Of a DNA stretch of 64,000 nt, positions 31,526 to 39,359 are shown in pieces. The position numbers and the translations under genes were made by a program. Positions within the stretch are counted from its first letter, which is position 1; the number at the start of each line of letters is the position of its first letter. Location of the stretch: NCBI RefSeq assembly GCF_902726565.1, contig NZ_CACVAF010000008.1, positions 186,001 to 250,000 on the forward strand, given 5' to 3'. The notes beneath the pieces are model-generated. The model worked only from the letters and a program-made list of their open reading frames with translations. It was not told the origin of the DNA and searched no databases. This DNA is from Yersinia vastinensis (GTDB lineage: Bacteria > Pseudomonadota > Gammaproteobacteria > Enterobacterales > Enterobacteriaceae).

Positions 31526-32158
31526 ATGAAAAGTATAGCGAATAATCAACTGACATTCCACAACACTAAGTTCAATGCTGTGCAAGATAAGGGGCAAATT
31601 TGGTTAACCTCTTCCGAGTTGGCAAAAGCGCTGGAGTACTCAAGCAGCAAGTCCATCAGCACTTTATTTTCACGTAATGCCGATGAGTTTAGTCCAGTAA
31701 TGACTCAGGTCATCGAAATGATGACCTCAGGAAATTACCGCAAAAAGGTTCGTCTGTTCAGTATTCGTGGTGCACATTTAATTGCGATGTTTTCTACCAC
31801 TCCGGTAGCCAAGGAATTTCGTAAATGGGCATTGGATGTGCTGGATAATGAAGTTGAGCACTCACCTATCACTAAGCAATTTTCAGATGATGAATTACTT
31901 AAAATGGCAAACATGTGGTTGTGGGCTGATAGAGCAAGAAAGATGAGCAAAATCATTTACCCAGCATTACTACAGATGGAGTCTACCCATTCGGGTAACT
32001 TCTATGACTTGGCGTATGAGACTCGCTACGTAATAGAAGAGTCAAGAAAGGTGTTGGTAAGGGAAGTTGCCCATATTCAACCGAAAGGGCGCGCCGCGGA
32101 AAGAGGTAATAGTCTGCTGTGCAAACTGAGAGGTGCTACTGGAAAGGAAATCCACTAA
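31526..32158 (+). CDS. ant: BRO-N-type antirepressor
   Basis: A 210-residue protein from ATG 31526 (MKSIANNQLTFHNT). The frame is open back to 31430, overlapping arc, and that start has GAGG upstream, so it cannot be excluded. The N-terminal 100 residues (WLTSSELAKALEYSSSKSISTLF ... VRLFSIRGAHLIAMFSTTPVAKEFRKWALDVLD) are a BRO-N domain found in phage antirepressors. The C-terminal half is helical and not recognised. It would antagonise repressors of this or other phages. Confidence 0.78.
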   Translation: MKSIANNQLTFHNTKFNAVQDKGQIWLTSSELAKALEYSSSKSISTLFSRNADEFSPVMTQVIEMMTSGNYRKKVRLFSIRGAHLIAMFSTTPVAKEFRKWALDVLDNEVEHSPITKQFSDDELLKMANMWLWADRARKMSKIIYPALLQMESTHSGNFYDLAYETRYVIEESRKVLVREVAHIQPKGRAAERGNSLLCKLRGATGKEIH

Positions 32159-32184
32159 TTTTGCCAGAACACAGGCAATAAAAA

Positions 32185-32207
32185 ACCGCCAGTTACGAGC
32201 TGGCGGT
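32185..32207 (-). terminator. Hairpin with T-tract on the minus strand
   Basis: ACCGCCAG and CTGGCGGT form an 8-bp stem with a seven-base loop. On the minus strand it is followed by a run of T (TTTTTTATT), so it reads as a leftward terminator. No leftward gene is visible immediately upstream, which suggests an unannotated antisense transcript, or a role as a mere hairpin in the ant mRNA. Confidence 0.5.
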
Positions 32208-32235
32208 CATGTCAAATAAAACTGCGAGGTCTTTA

Positions 32236-33012
32236 ATGACTGATTTAACTTTAGCAAATAAATCTCTGCCTGTCATCGCTGGTGTTGAGATTAACACTGA
32301 TACCGAAGGGCGCTTTAACCTGAACTCATTACACAAGGCCAGTGGTAAGGGTGAAGATAAATCGCCGAGCCAATGGATGCGTAGGGCTACTACTAAAGCA
32401 CTGGTTAATGAGCTAAGTGTAAATTCGCACTTAGGTTATGAAGTAATCAAATCAGTTAAAGGTGGCATCGCTCCAGGCACCTTCGCCCACGAACTTCTTG
32501 CTGTCGAATATGCTGGGTGGATTTCACCATCATATCGCCTGAAGGTTAATCAAACTTTCCTCGACTACAAGGCAGGAAAACTGAAACCAGCATTCGACCC
32601 GATGGCAGCATTAAATGACCCTGAGTTTTTGCGCGGTACCTTGCTCACATACAGCGAGAAAGTTATCGCACTTGAGCATAAGGTTGAAGAAATGACGCCG
32701 GATGTTGAAGCCCTAGAGCGAATTGCTAAGTCAGATGGCACTATGTGCATCACTAATGCCGCGAAACATTTGCAGGTTCAGCCAAAGTTTCTTTTCAAAC
32801 TGATGTCAGAAAATCATTGGATTTATCGCCGTACCGGTGGGAGAACGTGGTTGGCATATCAAGAGCGAATCCAGCAAGGAGTGTTAGAGCACAAGGTGAC
32901 CACCGTATCGAGGGGAGATGGTAGTGAAAAGGTGGTAGAACAGGTTCTTGTTACCGCTAAAGGACTAACCAAACTTTCAAAAATGCTTGGCATCAATGGT
33001 GTGGCAGCTTAA
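32236..33012 (+). CDS. KilA-N + KilAC antirepressor-like protein
   Basis: A 258-residue protein from ATG 32236, preceded by GAGGT at five bases; the in-frame ATG at 32209 lies on a hairpin and lacks a ribosome site. The N-terminal KilA-N domain (GRFNLNSLHKASGKGEDKSPSQWMRR ... PGTFAHELLAVEYAGWISPSYRLKVNQTFLDYK) and the C-terminal KilAC domain (MCITNAAKHLQVQPKFLFKLMSENHWIYRR) are clear. It is probably co-transcribed with arc and ant and is the second antirepressor of the cassette. Confidence 0.85.
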   Translation: MTDLTLANKSLPVIAGVEINTDTEGRFNLNSLHKASGKGEDKSPSQWMRRATTKALVNELSVNSHLGYEVIKSVKGGIAPGTFAHELLAVEYAGWISPSYRLKVNQTFLDYKAGKLKPAFDPMAALNDPEFLRGTLLTYSEKVIALEHKVEEMTPDVEALERIAKSDGTMCITNAAKHLQVQPKFLFKLMSENHWIYRRTGGRTWLAYQERIQQGVLEHKVTTVSRGDGSEKVVEQVLVTAKGLTKLSKMLGINGVAA

Positions 33013-33048
33013 ATAGCACCAAAATAATTTAACGAGTAACCAAAGCCC

Positions 33049-33071
33049 AACCCACTTAACTGTGGGTTTTT
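33049..33071 (+). terminator. Terminator after the antirepressor genes
   Basis: AACCCAC-TTAACT-GTGGGTT followed by TTT. It closes the arc-ant-kilA operon. Confidence 0.75.
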
Positions 33072-33074
33072 GCG

Positions 33075-33102
33075 TTGTTTTGCACCATCCCCCTGCTATC
33101 AT
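33075..33102 (+). promoter_or_regulatory. Candidate promoter of the small-gene group
   Basis: TTGTTT (33075-33080) and TATCAT (33097-33102) with 16 bases between them, following the terminator and about 30 bases before the first gene. It would allow expression of the four small genes in the lysogen, as expected for a moron. Confidence 0.45.
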
Positions 33103-33133
33103 GTAACGAACTGTTATGGATGGGGATAATGGA

Positions 33134-33439
33134 GTGATAATAGTAAAGTCTGATTTAGCTCAGTTCCTTACAGAAAAAGGTGTTCCATCTGAATGCACTC
33201 AATGCGGGCATGACTATAACAATACTTTTGTTTCACCGTTGGCAAAGGTTGCTGATGCTGAAATCTTCATTTTTGAAAATCGCTCTCTCTTAGACAGCGA
33301 CGGCACAACAGCCATATTAAAGTACTATCCTGTTTATTGTGATAATTGCGGCTATGTTCGGATGTTTAATGCAGATCACATTAGTCAATGGATATTAGAT
33401 AGAGACCAACAGAAACCAAATGGTGGCAAAGATGAATAA
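33134..33439 (+). CDS. Small zinc-ribbon-like protein
   Basis: A protein of 101 residues from GTG 33134, which has GGGGA at seven bases; ATG 33116 is the alternative (107 residues). It has C-T-Q-C near residue 21-24 and C-D-N-C near residue 68-71, a likely zinc-ribbon. Between them is a beta-rich stretch (ADAEIFIFENRSLL). Such proteins lie next to phage membrane proteins in accessory regions. Function unknown. Confidence 0.6.
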   Translation: MIIVKSDLAQFLTEKGVPSECTQCGHDYNNTFVSPLAKVADAEIFIFENRSLLDSDGTTAILKYYPVYCDNCGYVRMFNADHISQWILDRDQQKPNGGKDE

Positions 33440-33749
33440 TGTCACTAATATTGGCACCCCCATATCGGGCAAGGGTGGCTGGGGTGGGAATGGCTCCGGT
33501 CAGGATGATGGCGGAGGTGGAGGAGATATGCATATACGTGTCGCCAAACTTGAATCAGATGTAGAGCATATAAAAAAATCATTAGATGAGGTTAAGTCTG
33601 ATGTCCGCGAGATTAAGCGTGATATTAGGTCTGAGTTTAATGAAGTCAAATGCGACTCAAAAACTGATTTTAGATTACTTTTTGGTGCGATAATAGCTGT
33701 AGCCCTTGGTTTGTCAGGGTTAATGGCTAAAGGTTTTCACTGGCTTTGA
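33432..33749 (+). CDS. Coiled-coil protein with C-terminal membrane anchor
   Basis: A protein of 105 residues from ATG 33432, overlapping the previous gene; GGTGG lies before it. The start is Gly-rich (ISGKGGWGGNGSGQDDGGGGG), followed by a heptad coiled coil (HIRVAKLESDVEHIKKSLDEVK and on, about 35-75) and a C-terminal hydrophobic segment (LLFGAIIAVALGLSGLMAKGF). This resembles XhlA-type haemolysin-like phage proteins. It may be a membrane-bound exclusion protein. Confidence 0.65.
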   Translation: MNNVTNIGTPISGKGGWGGNGSGQDDGGGGGDMHIRVAKLESDVEHIKKSLDEVKSDVREIKRDIRSEFNEVKCDSKTDFRLLFGAIIAVALGLSGLMAKGFHWL

Positions 33750-33762
33750 TGGGGATAGGGAT

Positions 33763-34044
33763 ATGTTCAAAGGGGTTATTGCAGGTTTATTGCTAATGGT
33801 TTTTGTTTCTTGTGGCGTTTTTGCTAGCTCAGATAAAACTGTAATAAAAGATGTGGCCACATCAGTATGTCAGGGGCGAAGTACTGGGGTTGAATTGTGT
33901 GAGCGCATTGTAAATACAGCTATTATTAAAGCCTATGAAGCTGGGTATATAAAGGCTGGTTGTGCTGTTGGTGTTGAGGAAGAAGGTTGCGAGCAAAATA
34001 AGAAAATTGAAGAAGAGATAGAAAGCATTCCGACAAATAAATAA
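33763..34044 (+). CDS. Small periplasmic four-cysteine protein, paralogue of the 42,507 gene
   Basis: A 93-residue protein with a signal peptide (MFKGVIAGLLLMVFVSCGVFAS). The mature part has V-C, then C after 9 residues, IVNTAIIKAYEAGYIKAGC and GC eight residues further. The protein at 42,507-42,815 shares the same V-C, C-20x-C and IxKAYxxG pattern, so the two are paralogues. They could form disulfides in the periplasm. No known function. Confidence 0.65.
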   Translation: MFKGVIAGLLLMVFVSCGVFASSDKTVIKDVATSVCQGRSTGVELCERIVNTAIIKAYEAGYIKAGCAVGVEEEGCEQNKKIEEEIESIPTNK

Positions 34045-34055
34045 TAAGGTTAAGA

Positions 34056-34406
34056 ATGAAAAATATAATCATTGGGTTGGTTGTTATAGTTCTAACTGCA
34101 TGTTCTAGCATAAGTGAAATGAGAGAGCGTGGCCCGCACTCAGAATTTAAGAGCAAGAAAGATGCTCAGGATCTTGCCACTTGCATCACCATGGAATGGC
34201 AGAAATTTAAAGTAGTTGGCGGTGGTGCTACAGACGTCAGTATGAGCTTGCTACCAAATGGGTTCTCAGTATTTACCCCAAACCAAACAGAAGTAGCAGA
34301 TGTAGAAAATATAGATAATGGTTCTACAGTTAAGTTTTTTGTTCAAACAGGATTATTTGACTGGAGAATTAATCAGAGAGTTGATGGAATTAAAAAATGT
34401 ATCTAA
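34056..34406 (+). CDS. Small lipoprotein
   Basis: A 116-residue protein with a lipoprotein signal peptide MKNIIIGLVVIVLTAC (lipobox L-T-A-C) and a mature beta-rich domain (KKDAQDLATCITMEWQKFKVVGGGATDVS, NGSTVKFFVQTGLFDWR). Phage-encoded lipoproteins often block receptors or change the surface of the lysogen. It follows the periplasmic gene closely. Its role is a guess from place. Confidence 0.65.
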   Translation: MKNIIIGLVVIVLTACSSISEMRERGPHSEFKSKKDAQDLATCITMEWQKFKVVGGGATDVSMSLLPNGFSVFTPNQTEVADVENIDNGSTVKFFVQTGLFDWRINQRVDGIKKCI

Positions 34407-34426
34407 CAACTATGTAAAAAAATCGA

Positions 34427-34448
34427 GGTCGCTTAGGCGGCCTTTTTT
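34427..34448 (+). terminator. Terminator at the right end of the cassette
   Basis: GGTCGC-TTAG-GCGGCC with a T-tract of six. It separates the cassette genes from tail gene I, which starts 13 bases later. Confidence 0.75.
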
Positions 34449-34460
34449 ATTGGAGATAAT

Positions 34461-35081
34461 ATGACTGTATTTGCGCAAGAAGTAATGACACCAATCAAAC
34501 TAAGTGGCTCATTAGCTAAGATGTTCGGTCGCGACCATCAACGATTAGTTGGTAGCTCTGGCGAAGTTATTAAGGCCTTATGTGTAACTATTCCTGGCTT
34601 TGAGCAATACCTGATGACGGCCAAGCAGCGAGGGCTAACGTTTGCTGTATTCAAAAATAAGAGAAATATCGGTAAGGATGAGTTGGAGCTTGCCAGCGGC
34701 GGCCAAGAAATTCGCATTGTGCCTGTAATTATAGGGAGCAAACGGGGTGGGCTGTTCCAGACCATACTCGGTGTAGCTTTAATCGGCATGGCAACATTTA
34801 TGAGTGGAGGCTTGGCGGTGGCGTTTGGTGCGGGTGGAGTATGGGGTGGTGCAATGGCAATGATGGGCGCATCGATGGCTCTTGGCGGCGTAATCCAGAT
34901 GCTATCACCGCAGCAGAGTGGGTTAGCTATGAGGCAATCGCCGGACAACAAACCAAGCTATGCATTCGGCGGCCCAGTTAACTCTACAGCTCAGGGTAAC
35001 CCTGTGGGCGTACTCTACGGCAAGCGTCGAATTGGCGGGGCGGTTATCTCGGCGGGTATTTATGCTGAAGATCAAATGTAA
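34461..35081 (+). CDS. I: Tail assembly protein, lambda I-like
   Basis: A 206-residue protein of the lambda I type: EVMTPIKLSGSLAKMFGRDHQRLVGSSGEVIKALC at the start (read in pieces), a beta-grasp-like IRIVPVIIGSKRGG, a Gly/Ala-rich hydrophobic centre (about 95-150), and YAFGGPVNSTAQGNPVGVLYGKRRIGG, the typical end. It helps assemble J at the tail tip and has TTGGAGATAAT before its ATG. Confidence 0.88.
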   Translation: MTVFAQEVMTPIKLSGSLAKMFGRDHQRLVGSSGEVIKALCVTIPGFEQYLMTAKQRGLTFAVFKNKRNIGKDELELASGGQEIRIVPVIIGSKRGGLFQTILGVALIGMATFMSGGLAVAFGAGGVWGGAMAMMGASMALGGVIQMLSPQQSGLAMRQSPDNKPSYAFGGPVNSTAQGNPVGVLYGKRRIGGAVISAGIYAEDQM

Positions 35082-35122
35082 GAGTGGTTACTTTAATTAA
35101 CGCCGAAAGGCAGGAGTGAGTT

Positions 35123-35668
35123 ATGACGCAAGAACAGCGAATTGAAGAATTAGAAAATGAAGTTAGTTCTCTTAAGAATGTAGTTACAAATCTGGTTGGT
35201 GGTAATTTCTCAATTAATGAGGGGGAGGTTTTTATCGCTAATGCTTTTATTCAGCCAGATACAGTATCAAACGTATCAGCTATTATTGAAAATGCTGAAG
35301 CTAATGCTCGCCAGTACTCAGTGCGGGTTGGAGTCAATCAAGTCACGAGTGATAACTCTATAGCTTTGGCGTCCACTCAACGATTAAAGTTGCGTTTTGA
35401 TGTTTTATCACCAGTGCGGGATATGCGCGTAGCACCAGACTACGAAGACCGAGTTGAGAAAAGTAAAGACTTCAGCTTCGGTATGATAAAAACATTATAT
35501 TCTAAAGTTCACGTGAGTGGCTTTACTGACGATGAAAGTGATCGCTCCACATTAACAATACATTATGTTGAAGATTATACCGATGAAAGTACCTTTAGTG
35601 GTGTTATGGCACGAGCAGAAGAATATGCTCGCCATTATTGCCAAAAGTTGGGGTTAGGCGCGGAATAA
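35123..35668 (+). CDS. Unknown protein between I and J
   Basis: A 181-residue protein after AGGAG. The N-terminus is a short coiled coil (QRIEELENEVSSLKNVVTNLV), followed by GGNFSINEGEVFIANAFIQPDTVSN, a phrase that resembles the C-terminal region of J-type proteins (FINDAFIQDGSI). The remaining domain is beta-rich with FSGVMARAEEYARHYCQKLGL at the end. It may be a tail-tip associated moron. I do not recognise the family. Confidence 0.6.
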   Translation: MTQEQRIEELENEVSSLKNVVTNLVGGNFSINEGEVFIANAFIQPDTVSNVSAIIENAEANARQYSVRVGVNQVTSDNSIALASTQRLKLRFDVLSPVRDMRVAPDYEDRVEKSKDFSFGMIKTLYSKVHVSGFTDDESDRSTLTIHYVEDYTDESTFSGVMARAEEYARHYCQKLGLGAE

Positions 35669-35681
35669 CCGCGCCATGATA

Positions 35682-36017
35682 TCACTCCTCTAGTTTATCC
35701 AGTTTATCGAATATTTCTCTAGCTTTAGCGTTTATCGAATAAGCATAAGCCGATTCCGCCAATTCCTTAGCGTTCTTACCGTCATGTGAAGACCCATAAA
35801 TTAATTCCAATGCCTTCATGTTGTAGCCAAAGAATTCCTGTGCGGTTTTCCCTGATGACTTGGCAATAATGGCGAGATAGAAAGGCAGTGCTTTATCAAT
35901 GACATCAGCATGTAGATCAAATTGTGGCAGCACGCTATCAAGCTGCTGGCTCAGTGGTTTCATAAAATCATGACCTTTTAACATTTTAATTTCCTTATCC
36001 CAGAGTAAATCAGCCAT
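35682..36017 (-). CDS. Unknown small helical protein in reverse orientation
   Basis: A 111-residue helical protein from ATG 36017 (MADLLWDKEIKMLKGHDFMKPL); the frame is open to 36035. It has KALPFYLAIIAKSSGKTAQEFFGYNMKALELIYGSSHDGKNAKEL. It is transcribed against the tail operon between the unknown protein and J, so it is likely to be expressed in the lysogen. No family recognised. Confidence 0.55.
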   Translation of the reverse strand: MADLLWDKEIKMLKGHDFMKPLSQQLDSVLPQFDLHADVIDKALPFYLAIIAKSSGKTAQEFFGYNMKALELIYGSSHDGKNAKELAESAYAYSINAKAREIFDKLDKLEE

Positions 36018-36124
36018 TCCTCCGATAGATAACACTCAAGCCGCGCATGGCTAGAGTGGGCTGACCTTACACAATAGAAGATCAGCCGGTAATCGCCATT
36101 GAGTTGATCAATAAACACACCAAT

Positions 36125-36147
36125 GCCCACGAAAGGTGGGCTTTTTT
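36125..36147 (+). terminator. Terminator before J
   Basis: GCCCAC-GAAAG-GTGGGC followed by six T residues, 12 bases before the J start codon. It separates J from the preceding accessory genes and needs antitermination to be passed. Confidence 0.7.
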
Positions 36148-36158
36148 ATGGGTGAAAT

Positions 36159-39100
36159 ATGGCACGTAAACCGATTAAAGGCCGCAAAGGTGGGAGTAGC
36201 AATGCCACAACACCAGTTGAATCACCGGATAGCATTCAATCGACCGCAAGAGCAAAGTTATTAATTGCCCTCGGTGAGGGGGAGTTTGCAGGGGGCCTGG
36301 ATGGAACCAATATTTATCTTGATGGAACTCCGATTAAGAACTCTGACGGCACCAGTAACTTTACAGGTGTAACGTGGGAATATCGTCCCGGCACTCAGGC
36401 TCAAGACTACATCCAAGGCATGCCAAATGTTGAGAATGAGATAACGGTTAACACAGAGCTGAAATCAGATACGCCATGGGTTCGATCCATCACAAACACT
36501 CAGTTGTCGGCTACACGTATTCGTCTAGGGTGGCCTTCATTGCAACGGCAGGCCGATAACGGTGATGTGGGTGGGTATCGTATTGAATATGCGATTGATA
36601 TTTCTACTGACGGCGGGGCTTATTCAACGTTACTCAATACTGCGATAGACGGTAAAACAACAACGTTGTATGAGCGTTCTCATCGAATCAATTTACCTAA
36701 AGCCTCGACCGGCTGGCAAATTCGTTCTCGCCGAATTACTGCCAATGCTAACTCAGGCCGCATTGCCGACAAGATGAATGTTGAGGCTATTTCTGAAGTC
36801 ATCGATGCTAAATTGCGTTATCCAAATACAGCACTTCTCTATATCGAATTCGATGCAACTCAATTTCAGAATATCCCAGTTATTTCGTGTGAGCCAAAAG
36901 GGAGGATTGTTCGTATTCCTACTACTTATGATCCAGTGACTCGTACCTATTCCGGTGTGTGGGATGGTTCATTTAAGTGGGCTTATACAAATAATCCGGC
37001 ATGGATTTTTTACGATATTGTATTAGCTGAACGGTTCGGGCTTGGTAGCCGGATTGATACGAATCAGATAGATAAGTGGGAGCTTTATCGAATTGGTCAG
37101 TATTGCGATCAGCTTGTTCCTGATGGGCGGGGTGGAAGTGGTACTGAGCCTCGTTTTACTTGTGACGTGTATATTCAGTCTCAGGCTGAGGCTTTTACAG
37201 TACTCCGTGATTTGGCTGCCATTTTCCGTGGCATGACTTACTGGGGAAATAATCAGCTTTGCGCTTTGGCAGATATGCCACGCGATGTGGACTATATATT
37301 CACACGGGCCAGTGTGATTGACGGACAGTTCACCTATGGCGGTGGTTCTGAGAAAAAGCGCTACACAACTTCGATGGTGAGTTGGAGTGATCCCGCCAAC
37401 AACTTTCAGGATGCAATCGAGGCCGTATCTGATAATGATCTGGTTCGCCGCTACGGCGTCAATCAACTCGATATGACAGCTATCGGCTGCATTAGGCAAA
37501 CAGAGGCAAATAGGCGTGGGCGCTGGGCGCTGCTGACAAATAGTAAAGACCGAACCGTTAATTTCAATGTAGGGTTGGATGGTGCCATTCCGCTGCCTGG
37601 TCATATCATTGGCGTTGCGGATGAGATGTTATCCGGTCGGAAGATGGGAGGGCGTATTAGCACGGCGTCGGGCCGTAATATCACTCTGGACCGCGTGGCT
37701 GATGTCAAAGTGGGTGACCGGTTACTCGTTAACTTACCTAGTGGCGTGGCCCAAGGTAGAACGGTACAAGCAATAAACGGGAAGGTAATCACTGTCACAA
37801 TGGCTTACAGCGAAACACCGGAAGCAGAAGGCGGCTGGTCTGTTGATGCTGATGATCTAGCCATTCAGCAATATCGGGTGACCGGAATTTCTGACAATGA
37901 CGACAACACGTACAGTATTTCTGCCGTCCAGCATGATCCCGATAAATATGAGCGGATTGATACTGGCGCTCGTATTGATGAGCGACCAATCAGCGTAATT
38001 CCACCAGGTGTCCAGCCGCCACCAACGAATGTTGTCATTGATAGCTTTTCAGCTCTATCTCAAGGGCTGGCCGTAACAACATTGCGTGTGACATGGGAGC
38101 CTGCTGCTAGCGCAATAGCATACGAGGCAGAGTGGCGCCGTGATAACGGTAATTGGATATCAGCGCCACGTACTTCCGCTCAAGGATTTCAGGTTGAAGG
38201 AATTTATGCGGGACAATATCAGGCTCGTGTTCGTGCTATTAACCCCTCTGAGATATCTAGTATTTGGGCGAACGCGCAGGAAACAACACTAAAAGGCAAA
38301 GAGGGGAATCCTCCCATACCTGTTGGCTTTGCTGCTACTGGCATTCTCTTTGGTATTACCCTGAGTTGGGGTTATCCGGAAGGGGCTGAAGATGCGTTAA
38401 AAACAGAGATTGAATATAGTCTGTCTGCTGATGGCACTGATGCCATGTTGTTGAGTGATGTGCCGCACCCGCAACGGAACTACACCATGCAGGGATTGCG
38501 AGCAGGGCAAGTGTTTTGGTTTCGTGCGCGGATAGTTGATAAATCTGGCAATCAGTCACCGTGGATTGATTGGGTTCGTGGCATGTCCAGTACAGACACA
38601 AGCGCTATTCTCGAAGCGATTGGTGATGATTTCATTAATAATACAGAGGCAGGGAAGCAGTTATTTGATAATGATTTTATGAATGCCGAGGCGATACTGG
38701 AAAATGCTCTTGCGAATGATGCTGGTATCGTGCAGCAATGGGCACAATATGGTGAGAATAGAGCCGGCGTTATCCACTTAACGACCACGACTGCTGACGC
38801 TGAAAGGGCACTCGCTGAGTTTGAAACATTGGTTACTGCAACATTCGAAGGCCAAACGGCAGCAATCGACCAGAAACTTACCGCCATTGTTGATAGTAAC
38901 GGCGCAAGCACAACTTACAGCTTACGTGCGGGAATCAACTATAACGGTAATTTAGTCAATGCTGGCATGGTAATTGGTGCGGAGTTTATTAATGGAGTAG
39001 CTAAATCATCAATTGGTTTTACTGCTGATCAATTTATATTGCTCTCGGGTCCATCTGGTAATGTTTCATCACCGTTTGCGGTTGTTAATGGGCAAACATT

Positions 39101-39359
39101 TATCAATGACGCATTTATTCAAGACGGCTCTATTAGTAACGCCAAAATTGGTAATTACATCCAGTCAGCTAATTGGAATGGATCTACAATTGGCTGGAAT
39201 ATAGATAAAGATGGGAATGCCACATTTAACAATGCCACAGTTAGAGGACTAATCACAATGGATACAACCACTAGTGGCATCCGGACAGTTATAAATAATT
39301 TAGGAATAACCACGTACCACAGTAATGGGCAGGTCGCAGTTAAATTAGGGTATTTCTAA
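36159..39359 (+). CDS. J: Tail tip/host-specificity protein, lambda J-like
   Basis: A 1066-residue protein like lambda J. Early motifs are ARAKLLIALGEGEFAGGLDG, IYLDGTPIKN, PWVRSITNTQLSATRIRL; a conserved block WAYTNNPAWIFYDIVLAERFGLGSRID is near residue 270-295. Then come two fibronectin type III-like regions (about 625-810), a helical part and the C-terminal receptor-binding end with FINDAFIQDGSISNAKIGNYIQS and NATVRGLI. It forms the central tip fibre that recognises the receptor. Confidence 0.95.
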   Translation: MARKPIKGRKGGSSNATTPVESPDSIQSTARAKLLIALGEGEFAGGLDGTNIYLDGTPIKNSDGTSNFTGVTWEYRPGTQAQDYIQGMPNVENEITVNTELKSDTPWVRSITNTQLSATRIRLGWPSLQRQADNGDVGGYRIEYAIDISTDGGAYSTLLNTAIDGKTTTLYERSHRINLPKASTGWQIRSRRITANANSGRIADKMNVEAISEVIDAKLRYPNTALLYIEFDATQFQNIPVISCEPKGRIVRIPTTYDPVTRTYSGVWDGSFKWAYTNNPAWIFYDIVLAERFGLGSRIDTNQIDKWELYRIGQYCDQLVPDGRGGSGTEPRFTCDVYIQSQAEAFTVLRDLAAIFRGMTYWGNNQLCALADMPRDVDYIFTRASVIDGQFTYGGGSEKKRYTTSMVSWSDPANNFQDAIEAVSDNDLVRRYGVNQLDMTAIGCIRQTEANRRGRWALLTNSKDRTVNFNVGLDGAIPLPGHIIGVADEMLSGRKMGGRISTASGRNITLDRVADVKVGDRLLVNLPSGVAQGRTVQAINGKVITVTMAYSETPEAEGGWSVDADDLAIQQYRVTGISDNDDNTYSISAVQHDPDKYERIDTGARIDERPISVIPPGVQPPPTNVVIDSFSALSQGLAVTTLRVTWEPAASAIAYEAEWRRDNGNWISAPRTSAQGFQVEGIYAGQYQARVRAINPSEISSIWANAQETTLKGKEGNPPIPVGFAATGILFGITLSWGYPEGAEDALKTEIEYSLSADGTDAMLLSDVPHPQRNYTMQGLRAGQVFWFRARIVDKSGNQSPWIDWVRGMSSTDTSAILEAIGDDFINNTEAGKQLFDNDFMNAEAILENALANDAGIVQQWAQYGENRAGVIHLTTTTADAERALAEFETLVTATFEGQTAAIDQKLTAIVDSNGASTTYSLRAGINYNGNLVNAGMVIGAEFINGVAKSSIGFTADQFILLSGPSGNVSSPFAVVNGQTFINDAFIQDGSISNAKIGNYIQSANWNGSTIGWNIDKDGNATFNNATVRGLITMDTTTSGIRTVINNLGITTYHSNGQVAVKLGYF

